From Acidobacteriota bacterium (lineage in GTDB: Bacteria; Acidobacteriota; Terriglobia; Acidiferrales; UBA7541), in the NCBI GenBank assembly GCA_013289665.1, contig JABCZN010000022.1, forward strand, positions 1-50,857: a stretch of DNA of 50,857 nucleotides, in the 5' to 3' direction. Position 1 is the first letter of the stretch; each line of letters begins with the position of its first letter. Below the pieces are notes generated by a model, which saw only the letters and a program-made list of their open reading frames with translations, was not told the origin of the DNA and did not search any database. Positions 1 to 6,750 of this stretch are shown here, piece after piece. Made by a program: the position numbers and the translations under genes.

Positions 1-20
1 ATTTTGCGAAGTCGGGTCAT
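1..20 (-). CDS. 5' end of an unidentified gene, cut by the window edge
   Basis: Only six complete codons are visible (M-T-R-L-R-K), so no product can be named. The start is called because a strong ribosome binding site, AAGGAGG at 26-32 on the minus strand, lies five bases ahead of an ATG at 18-20. The start codon falls inside a perfect inverted repeat (11-42), which could hide it in mRNA. The gene reads out of the left edge of the window. Confidence 0.45.
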
Positions 21-42
21 AGGGACCTCCTTATGACCCGAC
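11..42 (-). promoter_or_regulatory. Perfect 11-bp hairpin over the ribosome binding site and start codon
   Basis: GTCGGGTCATA at 11-21 is exactly complementary to TATGACCCGAC at 32-42, with a 10-base loop. On the minus strand the Shine-Dalgarno AAGGAGG is in the loop and the ATG (18-20) in the stem. As RNA this would expose the binding site but lock the start codon. It has no T-run, so it is not an obvious intrinsic terminator. It could also be a terminal repeat of a mobile element. Confidence 0.5.
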
Positions 43-258
43 AACTTATCTCAACCAACAAGCAACCATTGCTCTGTTCACCTCACGCGAAGCGTCCGCC
101 GCAGAGCGGCTTAGTTCGAAGTCGGCTAGTGTGGAGCTATTGAAGGTCTTGAGCCCACTTGGACGGCAAACGTGCATTTCCTGGAAGTGAAGAGGCATCC
201 TTTATATCTGTCTGTAGGCGTGATCTTTTAGCGGGGGAGGGAATTGTCCGTGACAGTG

Positions 259-311
259 TGGGATTCTAACCAACGACAGGGCAGCGTTCTAACCAACTGA
301 ACTACGTCCCC
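259..311 (-). pseudogene. Broken tRNA-Asp (5' half only)
   Basis: On the minus strand, from 311 down to about 274, the sequence matches the 5' half of a standard bacterial tRNA-Asp: acceptor strand GGGGACG, D-arm, and anticodon stem-loop reading CTGTC with anticodon GTC. After this the 3' anticodon stem, variable loop, T-arm and 3' acceptor strand do not follow. Instead a D-loop-like piece (TTGGTTAGAA) joins a T-loop-like TCCCAC. The 11-base string ttctaaccaac occurs twice on the plus strand (264-274 and 287-297). It is probably non-functional. The break at the anticodon loop is consistent with integration, or with recombination between short repeats. Confidence 0.6.
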
Positions 312-337
312 GCGGTGGTGGTGCTGTCACTAGCGGA

Positions 338-414
338 TGGTGGGCAGTGCAGGGCTCGAACCTGCGACCTCCTGCTTGTAAGGCAGGCGCTCTAACCAAC
401 TGAGCTAACCGCCC
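338..414 (-). tRNA. tRNA-Val (anticodon TAC)
   Basis: On the minus strand the gene starts at 414 with acceptor GGGCGGT, pairing with ACTGCCC (one G-T pair). The D-arm (TAGCTCAGTTGGTTAGAGC), the anticodon arm CCTGC-CTTACAA-GCAGG with anticodon TAC, and the T-arm GCAGG-TTCGAGC-CCTGC are all intact. The discriminator is A and CCA is encoded (338-340). It reads GUA and other valine codons. It lies 26 bases upstream, in transcription order, of the broken tRNA-Asp, a common tandem arrangement. Confidence 0.95.
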
Positions 415-586
415 TCTGCTCACATTTATCCATGCTACAGGAAGCAGGCCGCAGTCGTCAACGAAGCGAAAATATTTTCTTTTTAGCGGTTTTTTCTGAA
501 AATATGGCGGCCCCGGATTGGTTGCGAAATTTCCGTGCAGCCAGTAAACTCAATATCTTGCTATCCATTAAAGGAACATCCCAGAG

Positions 587-874
587 ATGCTGCTGAACCG
601 CGATTATGTGGGCCACATGGCCTCGCAAGTGGTCAAGAAACTCGTCGAAGACGAGCAAATCGCCATCAAGGAAAAAGACGTCGAGCCGGTGATCCTTAAG
701 GTGCGCACGCGCATGATGGAAGAGATCACCGTCGAGGACAAAATCAACGAAGAAGTGCGCACCATTCTGACCCAGCACCAGGACGAGATGCGCCGCTCTG
801 GAATTTCATACCAGGAAATGTTCAAAAAGGTGAAGGGCCAACTGGCGCGGGACCGCAAACTGATTTTGCGTTGA
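587..874 (+). CDS. DUF507 family protein (first of a tandem pair)
   Basis: This 95-residue protein matches the DUF507 family by its N-terminal MLLNRDYVGHMASQVVKKL and a charged, almost wholly helical body ending in a basic tail. The length is normal for the family. The function is unknown; no signal peptide or membrane segment is present, so it should be cytoplasmic. AAGGA at 571-575 precedes the ATG by 11 bases. A second DUF507 gene starts 48 bases after its stop on the same strand, so the two are probably co-transcribed and may form a heteromer. Confidence 0.85.
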   Translation: MLLNRDYVGHMASQVVKKLVEDEQIAIKEKDVEPVILKVRTRMMEEITVEDKINEEVRTILTQHQDEMRRSGISYQEMFKKVKGQLARDRKLILR

Positions 875-922
875 GGCAGTCGGGATTTTGCAGCTGCAAG
901 AAGACAGGGGCGAAAGAACAGA

Positions 923-1246
923 ATGCGACTGAGCCGGGAAAAAATCGTGCGCATCTCGCACCAGCTGGTGGACCTGCTGGTGCAGAGCAACGAAGTGGAA
1001 TTCGTGGAAGACCGCGACACCATCCGCCAGCACATGGTCCAGACCATGACCAACATCCTGCGCGAAGAAGAAAAAATCGAAATTGAAGTCCGCAAGAAAA
1101 TTTCCTCGCAGAAAAAAGAGATTCTCGAAGGCAGTGAAGAGTGGGACGTGTTGTTCCGCAAATATTATTCGGAGGAACTGCGCCGCGCCGGCATTGCCGC
1201 CGCTCCCGAAGAGCATCAGAAGGCAGGGCACGGCGGGCACCGGTAA
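923..1246 (+). CDS. DUF507 family protein (second of a tandem pair)
   Basis: This 107-residue helical protein begins MRLSREKIVRISHQLVDLL and shares the layout of its upstream neighbour: an N-terminal helix, a central acidic stretch and a charged middle (REEEKIEIEVRKKI). The last 15 or so residues are a loose His/Gly-rich tail. Function unknown. The two copies are clearly diverged in sequence, which argues for an old duplication with separate roles rather than a recent repeat. Another in-frame start is unlikely because the family N-terminus begins here. Confidence 0.82.
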   Translation: MRLSREKIVRISHQLVDLLVQSNEVEFVEDRDTIRQHMVQTMTNILREEEKIEIEVRKKISSQKKEILEGSEEWDVLFRKYYSEELRRAGIAAAPEEHQKAGHGGHR

Positions 1247-1433
1247 AAGCAGGGGTAGGGCGAGAAGCAATTTGGGCCTCGTTTCCCGGAAGGGATGCGG
1301 GGCTTTCTTGTTCTTGGGCGGAACAGAATGCACCACAGAATCCGCTGAGGGCCGCAGAGTTAGCAGAGGAGTGGAGCTCGGTCGGCCTAAAGATCGGCCA
1401 TTAGAATTGTTGATCGCATCCACCGCCCGCGGA

Positions 1434-1922
1434 TCAGGGGTGCTGTTTCGCGCGGGGATCTTTGGCGGGGTCGAAGTAGCGGGTGTCGGTGGGGCCGTAG
1501 CCGGAGATCTGGACGATGACGGGCTCGGCGCCGGTTTGTGCGAAATGGTTCACGCCACCGGGTTCGGAGTAGACGCTGCCCGGGGGAAGAGTCTTCAGGG
1601 CGCTCGAATTGAATTCATTGCCATAGCCGAAGTGCCACTCGCCGGAGACCACGGTGGCCATGCGATTGTCGCGATGGGAGTGGGCCTGGATGGTGGTGTG
1701 CGCGGGCACAAAGAGGAGGATCGAGTAGTAGCTCGCAGCGGTGGGGTCGCCAAAGAGCACGCGCCGCTGACCTGCGGCGCTCCCCGCACCACGGGTCTCA
1801 AGTTCTTCTGCCCCGCTCGCTGCAATCTCCGCCGGCGTCATGCGCATCTGGGGTAGTGAGCTATTGGCGGCCTGGGTGGCGGTAAGAAAGAGGAGAGCGG
1901 CGATCACTAAGAATTTGAGCAT
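1434..1922 (-). CDS. Secreted single-domain cupin protein
   Basis: 162 residues. Residues 1-19 form a signal peptide (hydrophobic LKFLVIAALLFLTA, then A-N-S). The remainder is one cupin barrel. Motif 1 is visible as an HSHRDNRMATVVSGEWHFG-type segment carrying the H-x-H metal ligands, and motif 2 as LPPGSVYSEPGGVNHFAQTG with the last ligand histidine. It probably binds a metal in the periplasm; the substrate is unknown. It stands alone, with no partner gene close by on the same strand. Confidence 0.75.
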   Translation of the reverse strand: MLKFLVIAALLFLTATQAANSSLPQMRMTPAEIAASGAEELETRGAGSAAGQRRVLFGDPTAASYYSILLFVPAHTTIQAHSHRDNRMATVVSGEWHFGYGNEFNSSALKTLPPGSVYSEPGGVNHFAQTGAEPVIVQISGYGPTDTRYFDPAKDPRAKQHP

Positions 1923-2202
1923 GCATTTGTCCTTCTCTGGGTAGCGATTTTAGACCTTCAATCGGGAAAGCATACACCCGGGGAGGGATACCAGTAATCA
2001 GCGATCAGAAATCAGAATTCAAGAGGCGAAGAGAAAACCCGCCTTTGCCTGCCTGCGGCGGGCCGGCATGAACCAAATTGGCAAGGCTTAGCCCACATTT
2101 AAAGGCTTTCTTTCGGCAACTTTATGCAGGAATAGCCTCTTATAGCACAGCGTTGCGGAGGCCAAACTGGGATACTAAGCGTGCATTTGAATGGAGGTCA
2201 CG

Positions 2203-2706
2203 ATGACGAAAATTACAGCTTCGCCGGGTGGCGGCAATGGCTCCCCGGCTAATGCGACAGGGACAGAGTGCGTGGCCGACATTCTGGAACGGGAACTTGC
2301 CCCGACGATCCGGGACTGGATGGGGCTTGTGGAGAAAGAGCCGGACCTCGCCCGAATTCGGCTGAACTTCCAGGAACGCACCGGGCATCTTCCGAAACTC
2401 CTGCATGACGTGATTGCCAGGCTGCGCCTCGCCCAAGGGTCAAAGGCTCCGGTTTCGGTGGCTGCGAGCCATCACGGAGAGCTGCGAAAAGAACAAGGCT
2501 ACACCGCCGCCATGGTCGTGGATGAATCCCGAATCCTGCAGGTCTCCATTTTTTCGACCCTGCACAGGAATGAGCATCTTGTGAAATTCAGCACGTTGCT
2601 TCCGGACGTTGTGACCATCGCGGACGAAGTAGATGCGCAACTAAAGCAGCAGATCCTCTGCTTCCTGCCGGGAGGGCGAGTAGGTAAGAAGGAAGCCGCG
2701 AATTGA
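2203..2706 (+). CDS. RsbRD N-terminal-domain-like protein, stand-alone
   Basis: 167 residues. GGAGG at 2193-2197 selects the ATG at 2203 over an in-frame ATG at 2191 that overlaps the binding site. The middle part (ERELAPTIRDWMGLVEKEPD, then ERTGHLPKLLHDVIARL) resembles the RsbT co-antagonist RsbRD N-terminal sensor domain usually found ahead of histidine kinase or STAS domains. Here it has no output domain; residues 90-160 form another helical unit (HHGELRKEQGYTAAMVVDESRILQ is split across two helices). A Crp/Fnr regulator follows on the same strand, so a signalling pair is possible but unproven. Confidence 0.6.
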   Translation: MTKITASPGGGNGSPANATGTECVADILERELAPTIRDWMGLVEKEPDLARIRLNFQERTGHLPKLLHDVIARLRLAQGSKAPVSVAASHHGELRKEQGYTAAMVVDESRILQVSIFSTLHRNEHLVKFSTLLPDVVTIADEVDAQLKQQILCFLPGGRVGKKEAAN

Positions 2707-2803
2707 GCTTGCTCCGCAAGGCGTTCATTCGATGCCCGAACTGCGGGTGGCTGACCAGCCGCAGCGATCGCAGGATCGGGGTTCAGCCGTTCTCAGTGCC
2801 GCT

Positions 2804-3469
2804 ATGAAAGTCAAGGAATCCAAGACGAAATCCGTGGAAGCCGAGATCTTTCTCGATAACTTGGGAATGGCAAGAAAAGCCGCTGAATTTCAAACAGACG
2901 AGGCAATTTACACTCAGGGCGACCTCGCCCAGAGCGTCATGTTCATTCAAACAGGCAACGTAAAATTCTCCGTGGTGAATGGGTCGGGTAAGGAGGCTGT
3001 GGTCGCGATGTTTGGCCCGAACGATTTTTTTGGCGAGGGCTGCATGGCGGGCCAACTGGTCCGCACGGGCACGGCTACCGCCATTTCGCCGACTGCCCTT
3101 CTAACCATTGATAAAAACGAGCTTTTACATATGCTCCACACGCGGCACACGCTATCCAACCATTTTGTCGAGTATATGCTCAGTCACAACAATCGAGTCG
3201 AGGAAGATCTGATCGATCAACTCTTCAATTCGAGTGAGAAGCGCCTGGCACGAACGCTGCTCGTGCTCGGCCGCTACGGGAAAGCCCAGCATCAGGCAGA
3301 GGACGAACTGCCGAATGTTACCCAGGAGATGCTGTCGCAAATCGTCGGCACGACGCGTTCTCGCGTGAATTTCTTCATGAACAAATTTAGAAAGCTGGGC
3401 TTCATTGAATACCATCGCCGCAGGATTAAGATAAACAAGTCTCTGTTGACATTTGTTTTGGACGAGTAA
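2804..3469 (+). CDS. Crp/Fnr family transcriptional regulator
   Basis: About 221 residues from the chosen start. An N-terminal cyclic-nucleotide-binding-type barrel (roughly 30-140, with YTQGDLAQSVMFIQTGNVKF and GPNDFFGEGCMAG) is followed by a long dimer helix. The C-terminal winged helix (roughly 165-215) has the recognition element TQEMLSQIVGTTRSRVNFF. The cysteines needed for an FNR iron-sulfur cluster are absent, so it is not an oxygen-sensing FNR. The ligand is unknown. An in-frame ATG at 2732 would add 24 residues; family alignment from memory favours 2804, although neither start has a strong ribosome binding site. Confidence 0.85.
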   Translation: MKVKESKTKSVEAEIFLDNLGMARKAAEFQTDEAIYTQGDLAQSVMFIQTGNVKFSVVNGSGKEAVVAMFGPNDFFGEGCMAGQLVRTGTATAISPTALLTIDKNELLHMLHTRHTLSNHFVEYMLSHNNRVEEDLIDQLFNSSEKRLARTLLVLGRYGKAQHQAEDELPNVTQEMLSQIVGTTRSRVNFFMNKFRKLGFIEYHRRRIKINKSLLTFVLDE

Positions 3470-4191
3470 GACGCCCGGGAAAGCCCGGGACAGGCGTAAG
3501 GCTTTCTTAAGAGAACGGCAGAAGTCTGCGGAAGCGAAAAGCCCGCTCTCCAGAGGCAGGCAAACGCGAACGGCGCACATCCTTGAAAACCGCAAGAGTG
3601 CGGCACCCAAAACCATCTCAACTCACAGTCTGTGCGCCACCCGGCGATTACGGTTAGAAGCAGAGTATTCATGCTCCGGGAAGAGTTGCAGAGGGAAGAG
3701 AAAAATATAACCCCGACAGGGACGGAGTAAACGCCGGCGCTCTTCAACACGTCCGTGCCCGGTTGCGCGGGAGCACTGATTGTGGCCATGGTGGCGCGCT
3801 CCGCGGATGCCATCTGGACGGCGCAGGAAGACACCGACGCAAACACGGCGAGTATCCCGATTGAATTCAACGGAAGCACCGGAGCTGCGTATCAGATTCC
3901 CTATTTGTTCACGGTTAAGGTGGCACGATACCACGGCCCTTGGTTACCGCGCGGCCAGGCTGCGACAACGGGGACGGAATGCTGCCATTGACGATCGTGG
4001 ATCCGCCGCCGACTTTCCGTTCCCTGGGCCGGGCGCGGGCCTCCTGCTGAGCGCGTGGATCGGTTAGGTATTGGTGATCACGCGGACGCGCAGGGCTCGA
4101 CGACCGGAGATAAGCGCTTCGACGTGTGGTGCCCGCAAATCAGTCTCTTAATTCCTCGAGAAAGATTTTGCCCGTCGCTTGAGAGTTCGCA
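3470..4191. other. 722-bp stretch without a recognisable gene
   Basis: Several short open frames occur on both strands, but none has a family signature, a good ribosome binding site or consistent codon use. The one notable element is gacagggacggagtaaac plus gccggcgc (3715-3740), nearly repeated at 4810-4835. The stretch may hold gene debris or an undetected small RNA. Confidence 0.5.
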
Positions 4192-4656
4192 CTACTGCTT
4201 GTCGTAGACGGCGGTGGCGGTGAGCTTCTTGCCAGCCGAGTCGCTGCCTTCGGTGGTGACGGTGCGGGTTTTGCCGTCGGCGGAAAGGACGATGCGGCCG
4301 GTCGTGAGGACCTTGTCGCCCTTCTTGACGGTAAACGCGAGCGTGTGATCATCCACTTTCTTGACGGAGCGCGCGTCGGAACTGGAATCGCCGGTGACCG
4401 GGTAGTCTTTGCCGTCGAACTTGCCGGTCCACTCGCTGTGCGCCGGTTTGCCGGCGGCGTCGGTGCCATCGATGGTGACCTTGATGGTGTCGCCCATGGC
4501 CGCGTAGACCACCGTGATGTTCTTCGGTGTGCCGGAGATGAGTGTGGACTTGGCCTCGTTCAACTTCCAGGTGCCGATGAAGCCGTCAGCTGCAAAGCAG
4601 AGTGCTACAGCGACAAAACACAGTGCCACAGACGTAACGATTGCTTTAGCTTTCAT
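4192..4656 (-). CDS. Small secreted beta-rich protein of unknown function
   Basis: 154 residues. GGAGGGG at 4659-4665 on the minus strand fixes the ATG at 4654-4656 rather than an upstream in-frame one. A signal peptide (KAKAIVTSVALCFVAVALC) ends near A-A-D. The mature part opens with FIGTWKLNEAKST and continues as alternating short strands (TVKKGDKVLTTGRIVLSADG), a layout recalling small lipocalin-like secreted proteins. No catalytic motif was seen. Single gene between two intergenic repeat stretches. Confidence 0.7.
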   Translation of the reverse strand: MKAKAIVTSVALCFVAVALCFAADGFIGTWKLNEAKSTLISGTPKNITVVYAAMGDTIKVTIDGTDAAGKPAHSEWTGKFDGKDYPVTGDSSSDARSVKKVDDHTLAFTVKKGDKVLTTGRIVLSADGKTRTVTTEGSDSAGKKLTATAVYDKQ

Positions 4657-4783
4657 ATCCCCTCCTGATATTGATTGGTGAAAAAGTTGCGGGCCCAATG
4701 GTTGGGAGGATTCTAGCGCGAGGGAAGCGCTGGGAGCAACCAGGATGCTGTTCCGGGCAAAGGGAAGAGGCGCGGGAGAAAAG

Positions 4784-4836
4784 ATAACGCAGAGGCGCAG
4801 CGGGCCCCCGACCGGGTAGGGGTAAACGCCGGCGCA
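4784..4836 (+). repeat. Short intergenic repeat unit (two repeat types side by side)
   Basis: agataacgcagaggcgcag (4784-4802) resembles strings at 1336-1368 and 25577-25603. gaccgggtaggggtaaac followed by gccggcgc (4810-4835) differs at only five positions from 3715-3740. Both lie outside genes and on the same strand. They look like degraded copies of a dispersed intergenic element. Confidence 0.45.
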
Positions 4837-4943
4837 CAGAGAAGAGGGAAGAAAGAGAAGGTACGGCCAGGACTGGATGTGTCAAAAAGGAAAGGAACCA
4901 GGCTAGCCCGGCCCCTGCAAAGTTTGTTGGAATGACGCGCCGA

Positions 4944-6188
4944 CTACTGGCTGTCGGGGCGACGCTTCAGGGTGGGGCGGTCGTCGTCGGAGCCGTCGCC
5001 ACTGGTGGTGGCGTTGGGATCGCCGGATTTTTGCTTGTCGGTCTGCTCTGTTTTGGTGCGCAGGGTGGGCTTGCCAGGCTGGTTGTCCTGAACCTTTTTG
5101 GCGAACATGACGTTGCGAAGGCGGCCCTTCACGGAATCGAATTCGGAGGTGGTGACGATGTACTCGTCCTTATCGGGCAGGATACGGGCGATTTCTTTTT
5201 GCGCGAGCTCGATGCGCTCCGGCGTGGGCGGATGAGTGGAGAAGAATTTCGGGATGGTACCGGGGCGGCGCTTTTCATCGGCCTGGATGCGCTCGAAGAA
5301 GGTGACATAGGCGTTCGGATCGTAACCGGCCTTGTACATGTACTGAATGCCCAGGAAGTCGGCTTCGCGTTCGGCATCACGCGAAAACTTCAGAAAGGTC
5401 AGGGGGATGGCCAGGTTCATGCCCTGGTAGATGCCGTAACCCGCCCAGCCGTAGGGGACGACGATCATGGCGGCCATGGCGCCCAGCTGAATGAGTTCGC
5501 CCTTGGTGGCTTGCTTGGTGCCGTGACGCGCGGTGACGTGCGAGATTTCATGGGCCATGACGCCGGCGAGTTCGGATTCTTCCTGCGCACGGAGAATCAG
5601 GCCGCTGTTGACATAGAAGAAGCCACCGGGGAGGGCAAAAGCGTTGACTTCGTCGGAGTCAATGACTTTGATGGTGAAGGGCACCTGGGCGTCGGAGTTG
5701 CGGACGAGGTTCTGGCCGACGCGATTGACGTATTCCGTGACGACGGGGTCGTCAATGAGCTTGGAGCTGCGCTCGACTTCCTGAGCGAGGGCTTTACCGA
5801 GGGCGATTTCGCGCTCGAGGGAATAGAAGTTCATGCCCTTGCCGACACTGCGATTGCCGATGGCGTCCACGTCTTCCTTGGAGTTCTTGGGGTGGACGGT
5901 TTTGGGCGGGTCGGATGGCGTATCAGCAGCAGCAGCGGTTTGCGGCGCGGCGGCCGGGGCCGGAGCGGTTTTGTCCGGCGGCGGAGGTGGCGGGGGGGGC
6001 TGCTTGCTGAGCGGAATGGGGGAGGCCGACTGAGATGCGTCGGGAGTCTGCGTTTGGCCCGCCTGAGGCTGCGTTTGCGTCTGGCTCGGCGGGTTGGAAG
6101 ACGGGGTTTGCGCGGAGGTGATGGCCGGCCATGAAACGAGGCCTGCGGCAAGCAACAGGGCCAAAAGGAACTGCGAAGACTTACGCAT
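4944..6188 (-). CDS. M48 family metalloprotease (BepA/YfgC-like), exported
   Basis: 414 residues. A signal peptide (1-26) is followed by a low-complexity Pro/Gln/Ala linker (about 28-95). The catalytic domain follows, with zinc-binding HEISH at 213-217 and the second motif DAEREADFLG at 271-280, which supplies the third zinc ligand. Hydrophobic residues 236-262 may lie against the membrane. M48 enzymes of this type degrade or assist misfolded envelope proteins. The family's usual C-terminal TPR domain is not evident; the protein ends in a short charged tail. The gene stands alone. Confidence 0.9.
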   Translation of the reverse strand: MRKSSQFLLALLLAAGLVSWPAITSAQTPSSNPPSQTQTQPQAGQTQTPDASQSASPIPLSKQPPPPPPPPDKTAPAPAAAPQTAAAADTPSDPPKTVHPKNSKEDVDAIGNRSVGKGMNFYSLEREIALGKALAQEVERSSKLIDDPVVTEYVNRVGQNLVRNSDAQVPFTIKVIDSDEVNAFALPGGFFYVNSGLILRAQEESELAGVMAHEISHVTARHGTKQATKGELIQLGAMAAMIVVPYGWAGYGIYQGMNLAIPLTFLKFSRDAEREADFLGIQYMYKAGYDPNAYVTFFERIQADEKRRPGTIPKFFSTHPPTPERIELAQKEIARILPDKDEYIVTTSEFDSVKGRLRNVMFAKKVQDNQPGKPTLRTKTEQTDKQKSGDPNATTSGDGSDDDRPTLKRRPDSQ

Positions 6189-6367
6189 AATGCCTACCTC
6201 CCGGGTCCAAAGTTAAGTATACACCCGTGCGCGGCTCGGGGATTCTCTTTGTTCTAAGATGTAGAAGGTATGGGGAAGGTTTCCTAGGGGAGTGAGGAGA
6301 TTGAGGCGGGTGGATGTTTCGACAGTTGACAGTAGGAGGCGGGGTACATAGAGTCAATGGCGGGAAT

Positions 6368-6583
6368 ATGAGCGCACGGAAAATTCAGATTGGGCAGCTT
6401 TGGAAGAAAAAAGAGACCGGGGACACGTTTCTGGTGACCCGGGTGTACAACGAGGCGCTGAGCACGTTTGTGGTGCTGAGGAAGTCGGGGTCGGAGGGCG
6501 AGGATCTGGTGCGGCTGAAGGTGGAGAGGACGCCGGAGGGGCAGGGGCTGCCGGGATTTGTGCCTGCAGTGGACGACGATTAG
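6368..6583 (+). CDS. Small conserved-looking protein, unknown function
   Basis: 71 residues. The start at 6368 (MSARKIQIGQLWKKKETGD) is preferred over an upstream in-frame ATG at 6314 because the core begins there and GGCGGGAAT precedes it. The sequence looks like one small beta barrel (QIGQLW, FLVTRVYNEALSTFVVLRK, LVRLKVERT) with an acidic tail, similar in layout to short SH3-like or KOW-like folds. No function can be assigned. Confidence 0.6.
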   Translation: MSARKIQIGQLWKKKETGDTFLVTRVYNEALSTFVVLRKSGSEGEDLVRLKVERTPEGQGLPGFVPAVDDD

Positions 6584-6750
6584 GCGGAGGTAGCCGGCCG
6601 CAGGCCGGCCGGCGGGATTTGGCGAGATTGCGGTTGGCAGAGAGGACCCGGTTGGACTGGGTCCTTTTGTTTTGGAACGTATGGATTTGGGGAAGCGACG
6701 GCAGCTCCACGAGCGCGGGTGATATCTAGAGGCAGGGCTGAGTTTATTGG

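Noticed and set aside
3755..3991. Small open frame in the 3.5-4.2 kb gap
   Set aside because: No ribosome binding site, no family, and competing frames on both strands; left as unexplained sequence.
4932..6134. Long open frame on the plus strand opposite the M48 protease gene
   Set aside because: Product is Gly/Val/Arg-rich with no family signature; the minus strand carries a clear HEISH protease. It is a shadow of high-GC codons.
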